Assembly (NCBI GenBank): GCA_020809705.1
Contig: CP085829.1
Span: 2,046,001 to 2,110,000 of the forward strand
Direction of reading: 5' to 3'
Length of the DNA stretch: 64,000 bases
Source of the DNA: Calonectria ilicicola
Taxonomy: Eukaryota > Ascomycota > Sordariomycetes > Hypocreales > Nectriaceae
This document shows, piece after piece, positions 34,391-46,715 of this stretch. How positions within the stretch are numbered: the first letter of the stretch is position 1; every line of letters starts with the position of its first letter. The notes below the pieces were generated by a model. The model was not told the origin of the DNA. It searched no databases and saw only the letters and a program-made list of their open reading frames with translations. Both the position numbers and the translations under genes were made by a program.

Positions 34391-36858
34391 ATGTCCTCGC
34401 CTTCGCCCTCGCGGAACCAAGCGGTTTCCTCTCCGCTGCATGATGGCAGCTATCGAAGGTCCCAGTTCACGTATCGCCATCTCTCCCAGCTGGCATCCTC
34501 CAGCACGACCAGTCCTTTGCGGGTCGTCGCCCACGTCGATCTTGATGCCTTCTACGCGCAGTGCGAGATGGTGAGGCTTGGTCTTCCCAAGGACAAGCCT
34601 CTCGCAGTCCAGCAATGGTACGTAGGTTTCCACTGTTTCCAGCACCACATTTGGTAATGCCGAGACCAGTCCAGTCTCGTGCAGCCCTTTGTGTCCCGCC
34701 CGACTTACCATGGTTGGTACACCTCGCATAGCCGAGAAACCCATTTGTTTATTGGTGGTGCTTGGTCGCACAATGTTTCCCATGTCCTTCCCGGTTTTTT
34801 TCAATACTTTCCTCTCCCTGTTTTCCCTGCATTTTTGTTGCGTTCACCGTGAAAAACCTTACCCTTCATATGTTGGTCTTCGAGCATAGCGACACCCTGC
34901 CGTCTCTCTTGATCCGTATGTTTGCCAACAGCTCCGGATGTGGATACAGCTCACACTGCATTGCCTCTCTCCCCTTTCCTCCACAATTATTTGCGTCCAT
35001 CCTTTGTTCTTTTCACTTGTCTCTTATCCCCATGTCCCACTCTTTCGGATTACTGAATTTGCTACAAACTGGCACGGACCGATGATAACACTCTTCAAGG
35101 CAGGGTCTGATTGCAGTTAACTATCCTGCTCGTGAATCGGGTATTGGGCGCCACTGTAACATCACAGAGGCATTGAAACTGTGCCCCGAACTTGTTGCTC
35201 AGCATGTCGCGACCTGGAGAGAGGGCGATGACAAGTGGGCGTATCGGGACGATGCTGCTGCAAATATCGGCACAGACAAGGTCTCGCTTGATCCATACCG
35301 ACTGGAATCCAGAAAGATTCTTGCTTTGATAAAAAAAACTCTACCTGCAGATTTGCAAAAGGTTGAGAAGGCAGGTATTGACGAGGTCTTCTTGGACCTA
35401 TCTGCCCAAGTTCATTCAATATTGTTTGAGCGATTTCCTGAATTGAAGAATCCGCCGCCATATGATGATCCGACTGAAAGACTTCCACTGCCACCCATTG
35501 CTGCATTGGACTGGAATACCGATGCTCTGATAGATTTAGATGAGGAGCAAGAGAGCCAGGACCCCGACTGGGACGACGTGACCATACTCATTGGGTCCGA
35601 AATCGTCCGTGACTTGCGGGCGAAAGTCTGGCAAGAGCTTGATTATACTTGCTCAGGGGGAATAGCGAGCAACAAGCTACTGAGCAAGCTTGGATCCGCC
35701 TTCAAGAAGCCCAATCAGCAGACTGTTGTCCGCAACCGTGCGGTGAGCCAATTTCTCGCCGACTTCAAGATCACGAAGCTGCGAAATTTGGGCGGTAAGC
35801 TTGGCGAACAAGTTGTCACTACGTTTGAAACCGAGCAGGTTAGGGATTTACTAGATGTCCCGCTAGCTACGATGAAGACGAAACTTGGCAGCGAAACCGG
35901 CCAGTGGGTGTACAACACAATCAGAGGCATTGATATCAGTGAGGTCAACTCACGGACCCAAATCAAATCCATGTTGTCGGCCAAGTCCTTCAGGCCGGTC
36001 ATTACTACTCCGGAGCAGGCTAATCGATGGCTGAGGATTTTTGCCGCCGACATTTACGCTCGGCTAGTTGAGGAGGGTGTGTTGGAGAACAAGCGCCGAC
36101 CACGGACCATCAACCTGCATCATCGCCATGGCGGCCAGGTACGATCTCGGCAAGGGCCCATCCCGCAATGGAAGACATTGGACGAGACGGCTCTCTTTGA
36201 CCTTTCTAAAGAACTCTTAGCACAGATCATAAGCGAGGGTAGAGTTTGGCCCTGCGCAAACCTCAGCCTTAGCGTTGGTGGCTTCGAGGACGGCATCAAG
36301 AGCAACATGGGTATTGACGCATTCCTCGTGAAAGGCGAGGAAGCCGAAGCGCTCCGTTCTGCAACCCCAGAAAGCCGCCCGGCATCTGTGGAAGCAGACC
36401 GGCCAGTCAAGAAGCGCCGTGTGGAGGATGGAGGAATCCAGCGGTTCTTTTCGAGAAGGACCCCCGCTGACGAAAGCTTGGTCAATGCAACTAAGCCCAT
36501 TGCCGGCGGTGAAACCAACCTTGTTTCTCGTCCATCCGCCGCGTCAGACCTGGGTCTCTCTGTCGGTCAACATGATATGGACATTTTCCCAACCGCTCAA
36601 GGTTTAGACGGCCAACTTGACGCTGGCTTTCTTCCGTGCTCTCGCTGCAAGGCCAGCTTTGTTGACCCGGACGCCCTGCAGAGCCATGAAGATTGGCACC
36701 TGGCTAAGGACCTCCAGGAAGCAGAACGTGTCAGGCCTGCATTCGTCGAGAAGCAGTCAGCTCCACGTAACCCATCTCAGAAGGTGCAGCATGCATCAAC
36801 GAAACGCGGTAGAGGCGGGAAACTAGAGCAAGGGCAAAGCCGGCTCAAGTTTGGATGA
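34391..36858 (+). CDS. DNA polymerase eta (Y family, Rad30 type)
   Basis: Translesion DNA polymerase that bypasses UV pyrimidine dimers, recruited to stalled forks by PCNA and its ubiquitinated form. Two exons, 34391-34617 and 35100-36858, encode 661 aa; splicing creates LAVQQWQGLIAVNYPAR, exactly the family block. The catalytic carboxylates lie in VAHVDLDAFYAQCE and GIDEVFLDLS; the helix-hairpin-helix region includes LRNLGGKLGE; the little-finger domain starts near residue 310. A C2H2 ubiquitin-binding zinc finger (UBZ type) has CSRC at 589-592 and His at 605 and 609. Two PCNA-contact candidates are GIQRFF near residue 515 and the terminal QSRLKFG. The single intron is 482 nt, much longer than the 48-180 nt of most others here. 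Confidence 0.93.
34618..35099 (+). other. Unusually long intron in the polymerase eta gene
   Basis: GTACGT donor, CTTCAAG acceptor, 482 nt. The sequence is T/C-rich with no conserved polymerase sequence inside it. Frames inside (for example 34762-35085) are short and low in information. Confidence 0.8.
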
Positions 36859-39800
36859 TTCCAGGGATAACATGGCCAAGGGCATGAACAAGCACATGTG
36901 AGATACGCAGTCTGGTCTCGTGGGGCCCCAAGATCTGAAGTTGCTTTTCCCATCGACTGTTCGAGATGATGGATACTCGACCATGCGCTCTCAGATATGG
37001 GTCGCTACTGATCGAACCATGACTGCAGCCACTTTGAATGGTACGTGGCCAGGACGGGGAATGGTTAAATCTGCAACGCCATGTGCCAAGGAGGTGCTCT
37101 ACGATGTCCAGCCACCCGCGGGGTTGAGGTGCATGTCCGCGTGCCAGGAGGAGTCACCCTCTTATTCACGGATGAATTGTGCGGGATACATTTATAACGC
37201 CTCCACCACACGCTCCGTTTGCCCGTGCTATGACCAGCGGATGGCTTCTAAAAACGTTCTCGATCACGATCTCGGGCACATGGCGAATGCCACAAAACCC
37301 AGAATTCGCGCGCGCGCGCGCGGTGACACAGTTCATGTCGAACGGTTGCTAACGGACATGGCGGCACGGTTGAAGCAATGCGGCTAGCCGTGCATCCAGG
37401 GGAATGATGCAGGTTAGGGTGTACCAGAGCACGATTGACAGGTTTAGGTACCTCCGCCAACAAATCGGGGAATGACGCGGACGGCAAGGAAGCAGGTTAA
37501 ACAAAGGCAACACTGAACCAGACAAGTAGTTTGTCTGTCAATTGTTGCGATGCAGAATTAATTTTCATGGGGTGCCTTCTGCTATAATTGATCCGAGCGA
37601 TGCTGATTGGGTGGATTGGCTTTGGGCATGAACAAATGGAGCTCGACGGGTAGCGCTGCATTGGGCTTCAATCTTGGTGGCAGCATTGCTACCCAACCCA
37701 ACCACGCAAATGCAGACAGAGTGAACCCAGAATTTGGGCGAACTCTATCAAAACCCTCGGGTACAGCTGATGTAATCCTGGAACTCGAAGCACATGACAG
37801 AAGTGGAACACGTCGCCAGTCATTTGTGGGCTACAGGGCCCGGGGCGCTTCCGTCAACGACACGCGCTGGACACTACGTGAAGAACAGAGGGATGCCCAA
37901 CTACACACGAAGGCGGCTGGGCATAAGACGGTGCAACCGGATGAGAACACGGAAGCGGTGACTGTTTGAGACAACCGGCTGGCAAGCAAGGATTGTGATG
38001 GAGTCGAGGGAATGGAGTACAACCTGAAATGGCGAGGCTCGGACCCTCCATCCACAAACGTGTCGCTTGGAGATGTGATTCGGTGTGTAGTTGACTGAAG
38101 TCGAGAGTCCCCGATACCCGGGATGAGATATAAAGCGCCGGCACGGGTTTGGTTTCGGGGAATTAGAGTATCCAAGGCGACCCCGACTCAATTTATTTCC
38201 TTTTTCTTGAGTCGGCAAGGTAGACAGACATTTGGCTCCGCAAAGCGCGGAAGACTCAAGATTTCGACATTTTCCCAAAACGCCAACCCCCCCTTTCCCC
38301 CATCCTGCTCTGGCGAAACACCATCCTCACTTATTCGCCACAGCTAGCAAGCCCAAAATATCTTCCCACCGTCACCTCCCATCTGGGTAGCGGATCCGTG
38401 AAGCTTCTGAGCAAAAGCGGATCACGCACCTCGTACAATGCAACTTCATCCCAGCAAGAAGACGATCGTAACTTCAAGAGTATTGGAGAGACTACGGCAT
38501 ATTTGTGGCCTAGCCTCCTGAATCCTGTGCCGCCACTATTTATCCCACAACAACAAGTAGGAAATCAAGACAGACGTTAGGCATCACCAAAGCAAGGAAC
38601 AGCCCTGTTGTAACTTGACAGCTCCGACAAAACTTGGTTTTCCTAGTCCAGCCAGCGCATCCACAACACGGCTGGGGAACAGGCCAGCCCTTAGCACAGA
38701 CAACGCCGTGATCTGGACCTCTCTGTGGTTCAGGTCTCGATCTAATAAACGCCTTGTTGATCCGTGTTGAACATTGCCCAGAATCATCTACACATTTTGT
38801 ATCTTGTACCGAGTCGCATCTTGTTTTATTCGGACCCGCACTAAGGGACCACGTCACAGGCTGAACACCCCCAATGAGACAGGGCACAGAGAAGTGTATC
38901 TGCGTCAGTCACACCACACGGCTCAAAAGCAGAGCTCAGCAAAGCCCATCATAGCCCGCCAAGCCCAGGCAATTTGCACAAGAGAGAGGGAAAAAAAAAC
39001 GCCCAATCTGACCCAGCATACACACGCACGCAAGCACACACACTCGCTCACTCTCAAAACAAACGACAACCGTTGGCACAGCTTCGCTCAAGGTTACAGT
39101 TGGCTGTGTGGTGACTAGTCCATGACGGCCGTGTTACAGCACCCGGAGTCACAAGCAACCACCAAGGCTACATCAGCAAGGCAGGACAATTTAGCAGGCA
39201 GCACAGGAAAAGCAAGGTCCCGATTAGCGACAGGTGAGGTAAGGGCGACGACGCCCCTGCCAATCACGACGATTTGGTTGAATGGTTCCGGCGGGATTGA
39301 CAGCCCAGCGCGTCCAGCCTCAACGCCCGCCGTCCACGTCAAAGCCCAACAAGCCCAATCTAGAAGCAGCAGCAGAACAGGAAAAGGAGCCCAAGCCAAC
39401 CAAGGTCCAACAGGGCGGCCGAGTCCAAGACAAAGCCCACATCCAGGGCCAGCCACCACTTCAGGGTTGTGCGGACCAGGATCTGAGGCCATCTGCACCT
39501 CAAGCCCAGTCCAACGGTCCACTGCCATAGGCCACGGAGACAAAGACCTGGGTCAGGGCCTCCACCAACAAGGCGACCGCAACCACCCCCCTACGCAGAT
39601 CCCGCATGCGGGTTTTGGGCTCGGTCTAGGAGACGGACAAGCCCAGCCGCTGTCTCCGTCTGGGAACACATCATCGACCCAGCAGAGCCCAACCGGCTCC
39701 CCCGCCACTTTCGTCTCGACTGGCCGTCCCGCAGGCTTCGGTCACGCACACGCCCAGGGCTTCGGCCACGTTCATGCTCACACGCACGCTCACGCTCACG

Positions 39801-40405
39801 CTCACACCCGTGCCCAATCTTACGGTGGCAGTACCGATTTCTCGTCGCTCTTCTTTTCTCAGACGCACCCGCAGCGCTTCTACCAGTACCAGGACCAGCT
39901 GCGAGACCATCTGCAGGACCAGTACCAACCCGGAAATCCGAACACGCAATTCGACCTCAACTTCCAGCCGCAGCGCCATTTCGGTCGTCCGACAGAGGCG
40001 CCAGCACCGGCCACAGGGCACCAGCACCCTTCGTCCTCGCCACCTCCTCCACACCCGCCTCCACCTCAACCACCTCGGCGGCGCCCCCAGCCAACGGCGA
40101 GCCGCCGCCAGACCCTGTCCCACTGTCGCCCCAGGCGTCTCGCCCCTCGTCAGCGCCTGGACCCACCCTCCTCCCACCGCCGTCAATCGCCTTTTCTTCC
40201 TCCTCCTCCTCACCCTCCTCCCTCCTCGCTCGCTGCCTCTTCTGATCTTTCTTCCTCTCTTCCACCATCTCCCTCCCCTTCCCCCGCTCCCACTTCTGCT
40301 TCCTCCGGAGTCTTCTCGGCCTCGTCGTCTTCCCATCGACACACTCTCTCTTCCCCCTCACCGCTTTCTGTGTCTGTTCTTCCACACTCTTCTCCCACTA
40401 CAACA
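36859..40405. other. Intergenic and probable long leader of the polyQ gene
   Basis: About 3.5 kb. From 36859 to about 39100 no gene is supported; a 155-codon frame at 36920-37387 begins at GTG and has no motif. A run of alternating C and G lies at 37306-37322. From 39122 to 40405 the sequence is very GC-rich, then C/T-rich, and is open in the frame of the following gene (see that entry). A Gly/Ala-His-coding stretch lies at about 39740-39815. Confidence 0.5.
37306..37322. repeat. Alternating CG run
   Basis: Eight consecutive CG dinucleotides directly after an EcoRI-like GAATT. Long alternating CG tracts favour left-handed Z-DNA and are rare in genomes with cytosine methylation. No function can be read from it. 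Confidence 0.85.
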
Positions 40406-41719
40406 ATGTCGAGGTCATCCCGAAACCCACCCCCCACTGGCGCCCCCGCCACGCGACAGAACGAATACTTCGTGCCTCGCGATGGCATCGATCGTGAAGT
40501 CATCTCCGCCGACATCTGCCGCTACCTGGGCAACGATGCCCTAGTGCGCCCCGGTAACTACGAGGTATGTCGTTGGCATCGCACATGTCTCTCCCCTGCT
40601 CGGAATCAAATCGCTCACACAGTTCGATCAACAGAACCCGCAAACCGGCCAAGTCGTCCAAGGCTACTACATCACTGCCTACAGAAACTTAACAACAGTG
40701 CGTTATACTCTGAATCCCGCGATATCGACAACACAGAAGGAAAAAAAAACTGACATTGCCCCGCCTACTAGGCCATGATTGAGGATCTGAAGGCAGACTC
40801 TGCCCGATGGGACAGTGAGAGACGTGCGCAGACGCGCAGTACTGGAGGTATACATATCTCGAGAGATGCCAGTGGTGTGCCCGCTAGACACTCTTCTAAC
40901 TCACCGTTAGTTCAATACCGCTCCTCCGTGACGCATCAGTCGCGTCAACATCACGGCCCTACCGAGTCACCATACCAGTCAGATCTTTACCGTGAGGCTG
41001 GTTATGATGGCGGTCCTAGATACCCAGGCACAGGTGCTCCCGGATACACTGGTGCGGCAGGCTCATCATACCCACAGCAAGGCTATGCCTCCACAAGTAG
41101 TGGTGCGTATGGCGGCTACCCGCCACCCCAACAGTCTCCTCCTCCCTCGGACCCTAGATACGCCTCAACTACCCCTCAGGGCAGCTCGTTGAACCAGGGC
41201 TTCCAGCCACCACCCCAGGACCCTTACGTGACCATGGGAGCGAACCGAACCACTCCAAGGGGCTATGCCGGTGACGGATTTGCTAACCCGGCAAACTCAG
41301 CCGCCACAACCGGCGCTTCTGAGTCAGGTTATTCAGCTGTCGCTACCTCTCCCTACCCGTATTCCACCCAGGTTCCTCAGGCGGGTGCTCAATCGTATGG
41401 TGCGATGCAGCAGCCCCAGGACCCATTCTACGGTCGCGGTGCGTATTCCTCTGGCATATCGCCAACTTTGCAGACAGCATCTGATTCTCTAGCGTCTTCA
41501 GCAGGCCAGTCATCTCAACAGGCATACGCAGCCCAGGGCCAGCAACAGCAACAACAACAACAACAACAACAACAACAGTATGATGAACCCCCCCGCACTC
41601 GCACCTCCGCAACCCCAACCAATACTCAAACAAATCCCAGTGGTTCGAGTAGCCGACGTAGTGACCGTGAAAGCGACAGGCAACACTCCGACCGACACCA
41701 CCGTTCTTCCCGTCGATAG
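40406..41719 (+). CDS. Putative transcription factor, RfeG-like, with polyQ tract
   Basis: Conserved fungal protein with an N-terminal ordered block and a long Gln/Pro/Tyr/Ser-rich tail; the closest description I know is the factor annotated RfeG in Aspergillus, recalled from annotation rather than any assay. Exons 40406-40564, 40623-40697, 40772-40847 and 40911-41719 give 372 aa. The conserved core is NEYFVPRDGIDREVISAD, CRYLGNDALVRPGNYE, VVQGYYITAYRNLTT and AMIEDLKADSARWDSERR. The segment 40848-40910 has a GTATAC donor, a CTAAC branch and a TTAG acceptor, so it is probably an intron, although it is 63 nt and free of stops and could be retained. A run of about 13 Gln lies near 41540-41578, and the C-terminus is Arg/Ser/His/Asp-rich. 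The frame is also open upstream to an ATG at 39122. Confidence 0.8.
41540..41578 (+). repeat. CAA/CAG polyglutamine repeat
   Basis: About thirteen CAA or CAG codons in a row within the RfeG-like gene, mostly CAA. Such tracts are length-variable between strains and common in fungal transcription regulators. Confidence 0.9.
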
Positions 41720-43681
41720 GCGGCCCCCCTGGAGGATTGAGGCCCATCCTCTTCCTTCCTTGAGCTCGATGAGGCATCCCTTCGCCATCTCGAGTTGTGT
41801 GATGATTTCTGCATAATGACCGGGTCAAATGGAGTACGGCTTTTTCCTTTGGATCGGCGTCTTTCGTCCCATCTATTTGTTCCACGGATAAGGTCCTAGG
41901 TTTTTCTTTCCCTGGCTGGTGCCACCGAGGTTGCAAGTTTGCATCCCATATGAGTTTCCCGCTGGATGGTATCTCTAGTTTGGTGTCTTGTCGTCTCGAA
42001 CCATAAGCCTGGACCCTTGAAACGAAATAACCTGGATTTCTTCAACCACTACCAAGATTTTAAACCGATTTTGCCTGGAACTGGAACTGGACCCCTGACG
42101 CATACCTTATTGAGGATTTTATTTTTTTAACGACCTTTGCATTATGGATGGACCCCCTTTCTCCTGGATGAGGATCCCGTCGACTACCTTTATTACCGCG
42201 GATGAGACATGTTGCATACGTTTTACATTGGGACCAGGCGCTGGGTGGGAAAAGAAGGGTGACCCTGACCGGGTGCACTCGTGGTGGTTACGTTATCGAA
42301 TCTCCCTTGCTGTCCGGATCCGCCATCGGGAAGAGTGTCTTGTTTTCGTATCCTGGATCTGGTACTTTCTCTTCCTCTTCCCCGTGTCTGACCGAGATCA
42401 GACGCTTCTGTCGTCGACAGGTCTCATAATAGAATGGCAAGGCCGGTGCCCGGACAGCAAGGTGAGTTCTAAAGAGCTTGTATATATTAGCCAACTGTCA
42501 AAGGATTTTTTACCCATTTCTACCTTGTTTTTCCCTACTCTCATGGACCTTCCCATTTTCTTTAGCCACGGATATTGTTGAGCTCTTCTTTTCTCCACAG
42601 AATTGACTAAGCAATATTCACTCATAGCAGCTAGGCGCACATTTTTGACGTTACTCTTCCAAGGCACTTGTTCTGGCTTGCTTCAGTCATATTCCTGACT
42701 GGCTTCCCCAGCCGTCTTGGCATTCTATGGATTTCTACTTTCCAGCTCCCGAGGATTGAACTGTCCCTTCTCCAGGAACATCATTCTGACTCGAGGATTT
42801 CACTCTGCCATTGGATCTTGCTGTTTTTAACAGTTTCATTGGCGAGGAGCCACCTGGCCTTCAACGCTGATCAACCTCGGGTTGAGAGCGAACAAGATCA
42901 TCAAACAAAAAGATGCAAGACAAGTCGCCCTGGTAAAGTGCTTTCCACCATTCTGGATATCTCGTTAATCCATTTCACGGAATCATAAATCGTCTCATCC
43001 CATCCCTCTTCATCTGGTATGCCTCAATACTTCAGCTCCATTGTTTGCAGTCATTTCGTCGTTGAGTCTTTTGGTTTTCGCAGTCTGTTTCACCTCATTG
43101 GCCTGTCTCTTCCCAATCATGCTTGTCGACTACCACTCCTAGAGGCAGATGTCTTTGGTTGAGGTGAACTTGAAGATTATGTATCTGGAATTATCCTACT
43201 GGCAACGCATCATGAGGACAACATCTGCTCATTTATTTGTTTTTTTTGGCTGTTTCGCGATTGAAAAAGGATCCTTGTTCTGGACTTGACCCGGATGTCG
43301 CTCTACCAGGAGCAGGCTGTTTTTTGGATTGTCATTTTTTTGTGGTTGATTGAGTTGAATGGGTTTATGAATAGACAGTTGAGAGGTGGACATTTTTTCT
43401 TCTTGTATTTGGGTTTCATGTACCTTGGAGGACATTTTTTTTTGTGTGTTTTGAATGACGGTTTTCTTTATTATATTGGCATTGAACTGGAAAGGATTTC
43501 TTATTCTTCTATTTCATTACATTCAATACAAAGAGTTGGCACTGTCGTCTGTTTTGAATGAATTTTGTTCAACCCACCTCTATTCAACCTTTCTTGTGAT
43601 CTATGTTTAGTGATAACCTGAACCTTAAATATGCCTGCCCTTATCCATGCTGAACTGAAGAAACCTCATCCTAGTTAAACC
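41720..43681. other. Intergenic, T-rich, no gene seen
   Basis: About 2 kb between convergent genes. It is rich in T on the plus strand with several long Phe/Leu-coding frames that I read as chance. No RNA gene or repeat structure is recognised. Confidence 0.5.
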
Positions 43682-44284
43682 TCAACGCTCTCGAATAGTT
43701 TGCGCTGCACTTAGCCCTGAATTTGATTGACCTCGGTTGCGTCGTCGGTAGGGGTGATGGCAGTACAGTCGTTGATGTACACAGTAACGTGTATGGTGGT
43801 GCCGTGGTAGTCGATGAGTTGACTCCGTTAGCGGCGGCGGCTGGAGGACGCCATCCTCGTGGAGCAAGTCAATGGTTTGTTGGACCCAGACCCGACCACG
43901 GCGGAGGAGCTCAGCCTCAGAGTTAGGGTTGGTAGCGGGCTTTTCGGGCGGTGGATTGGCCCGGCACGCTGCGCGGAAGCTATCAAACGCTCCCGGGGCT
44001 ACGGAGCCCAAATGCTTGACGGAGAGGGCTTCTGTGAGTGGGTCGGGCAAGTGGGCCGTGTCCTCGACAAAGGTCATTGTCTTCTGAGAGGGGTCGGTGG
44101 TGTGGATGACATGAGCGAAGAAGCTGATGTGTGTGTGTGAGGCTTCGGCTTGGACAAATAGTTTGTGGTGATTGGCGGGGGCCTCGACCCGGTAGATTTG
44201 GTAATCGGGTTGTTGAGTTGATGAAGGAGACGTAGAAGAAGTGGTGGTGGTGGCGGGGCTCATTTGACTAGAGGGTGAAGACAT
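43682..44284 (-). CDS. Uncharacterised fungal protein
   Basis: A 200-aa frame from ATG at 44284 to the stop at 43682. After a Ser/Thr/Pro-rich N-terminus comes a protein-like core: DYQIYRVEAPANHHKLFVQ, then SHTHISFFAHVIHTTDP and a conserved-looking helical end RRGRVWVQQTIDLLHEDGVL. I do not recognise the family. The last 50 residues are odd, dominated by His, Arg and Pro, whereas the next frame over the same bases reads better (IDYHGTTIHVTVYINDC, ending at TAA 43713-43711). That suggests a frameshift or a missed splice near 43820-43850. The frame is also open upstream of 44284 to 44545, but that part lacks protein character and probably is leader. Confidence 0.55.
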   Translation of the reverse strand: MSSPSSQMSPATTTTSSTSPSSTQQPDYQIYRVEAPANHHKLFVQAEASHTHISFFAHVIHTTDPSQKTMTFVEDTAHLPDPLTEALSVKHLGSVAPGAFDSFRAACRANPPPEKPATNPNSEAELLRRGRVWVQQTIDLLHEDGVLQPPPLTESTHRLPRHHHTRYCVHQRLYCHHPYRRRNRGQSNSGLSAAQTIRER

Positions 44285-46691
44285 CTTGTCTAAGTATTCG
44301 AAATTTAGAGTGATGAGGATGGTTGGAAGTATTGAAAATGTCAAAAGAGGATGTGAATCAAAGAGTTGGCGAGAGAAGATGCTGATGGATGACCTTGCTG
44401 GCTCTGGCTGCTGCTCGTCAAGACGTGAATGGGCACTGGTTATATATTTCAACCGTGATGCCTGTGTTGCACGACTCTCTTGGGCAACACTTCCCCTCCT
44501 CATCCAAGTTGAGTCAAGAGCCCGAGTTGTCGTCCTGAGTGTCATGTCACGGCCGTGGACGCCTTGCTGCAGGTAGCCTGGAATGGGGTTTCAGACCATG
44601 TGGGATCCCGAGGCCGTCATGTACGCAGCCGTTGGCCTAGATAAACCCGAAGCGCCGGTAAGCGTCGGCTCGAGATGGCACTGTGTTTGCTTGTCTTGGG
44701 TCTCTTCGGGATGATGCATGGGAGAGAGCAAGGGTTTCCGAGATTCTTTGCCGTGGATGCCGCGACTGCAACGTCAAGTTTGGAGTCTGCCACTATAGGC
44801 AATCACCTAACCAACCGCCTTGCATAATAGTTGGGATGTGTCCACTCCTTCGTTGCATTTTTATCCTTATTTTTACGCCTGATTTTAGTTTAAAAAATCT
44901 CGATTTGGCTTCTTACATATATTTATTGTCTATCTTGGCGTCTTGTTCTCCCTTCGGACTATTCCGTCCACACCAAAATCCCTCGGCTGTTCTGAACGGC
45001 TACTCGCAGCCGGTGAGCCTTGCCTAGAACATGTCGTGATCAACTCTTCAAGTAACTCGACATGGTCCTGGACCAGAGGCTAACCGTAACGAGATGCTTC
45101 CGCTTCTGTTCTGCATGTGAGGATGTTATCCGCGAGCGCCTTGTGGTGTAACACAATCGCGGAGGAGGCATGTCGACAGCCGCAACGGGAAGAATATCCT
45201 CGGGAGACCCATTTTCGGTGAAGAGATGGGACGATAAAGCAAGTAGATGGTTTGCAAACTTCGGAACCGGTGTGTCAAAGACTGGCTGTTTGGCAGTATC
45301 GACGACTAGTTGCCGTCGGGCGCAACATGCGCCAATCACGCTAGTATTGACCGGTGAACGGGTATTTGCTTTCTCATATTCGTATCGATAATTAAGGATC
45401 TTCTCAAGGATATTTTTAGTCGTTCATTTATGGATATGTTCCCGAGAGGGGCGAGTCGGAGTCATCTGCCTAGCGAACTGTCACATAACAAACTCGGCGC
45501 ACTAGCTTTACCGAGATGGGATGGGCGAATAGATATGCAGCCCAGAAATATAGCGTCTGGTATTTTAGTATACTAACAGCCCTGTTTTATTTCCCCCCCT
45601 CTCCCCTTTCTTTCTTCTGGTACGATGGATACTTGGATGCCTGGAACCAAGACTCCGATCTGGCACATGTTTGGCGGAGCGGAACGGAATGCCTTGGAGA
45701 CACCAATTTCCAAGGACGCCACACCGCATGGCTAACTGCCTTAGTAGGTCTCATATTTGTTTGTGACTGTGAAAAAAAGAGGATGCTATCTGCATGTTGC
45801 CGTGTAGGCATCACCCGCCATGCCACGGCTCTCCGTCTGCTCACTTCATGCCCGTTGTTGCACTCGGCCTTTGGGCAGCAGTGTCATTACCCGGCGGCGT
45901 CGTTTGCGAGGTGGCCCAGCCTCAGTCTCGTCCAGAGTATGGTTACACTCTAATGAATGCTTTGGAGATTTTGACATGTGTCTTTATGTAGGACATGCAT
46001 CTACTTTGTAAGCCAGGTTAGGTGCGGGTTGGGCTCCAATAGTGTTTCAGTGTAACTCTTCCTACGTATTAGCCCCATGCTCATGCATAGCCCTATATCT
46101 TACCAGGGGAGTGGAGAAATGGCCATGGTCAAGTATACATGATGGGGAATTCGCTTGGGGTCAGTCTGGTTTGATAGGTGGACGTGTGTGGCAGCTGAGG
46201 TAATGGCTGACGGCGGACTGACGTTTGTCTTAGGTGTAGACTGCGAACACGTAGGACCTTTGCATTGAGGGGAAAGACGAGAGAGCGAGGAGAGGCGGGC
46301 TCGACCGGGCGAGGTGGGAAGCCTGCATACGGATACATGCCATCACAAGCCGACGTAAGCAGGAGGCTTTTGTGCAACCGCCCGGGGGGAGAAAAGGGGG
46401 CGTCACAGCGCATATTGGAGACACAGAGCAGAATGGCCCACAAGGTGGTGGTGTTTGATGGATGGGTTCCGTCCCAGGCGTATGCTGGACCCGGTCGGCC
46501 ACGTGAGCGGATGAGATGCAAGCATGTTAGATCGATCATGTAGGCTGGATCCCCTGAAACTAGCCTCAATCAGAGAGGCCATGGATGCTGGCCTGGCTAC
46601 GTGTTTTGGCGGGTTGCTCCCGTGGAACGGCACGCGAGCGAGCGTGCGTGCGTGCGTGGGTAACGGGGGGAGGGGGGGAGCCAGCATGGGA

Positions 46692-46715
46692 ATGGAGATG
46701 GAGATGGAGATGGAG
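46692..46715. repeat. ATGGAG microsatellite
   Basis: Four copies of ATGGAG in a row in GC-rich non-coding sequence. Confidence 0.8.

Noticed and set aside
36920..37387. 155-codon plus-strand frame
   Set aside because: It begins at GTG; the first ATG is at 36983. No family resemblance or codon bias is seen, and no introns are suggested.
39671..40342. 223-codon minus-strand Arg/Gly-rich frame
   Set aside because: It is antisense to the C/T-rich leader of the RfeG-like gene; composition follows directly from that skew.
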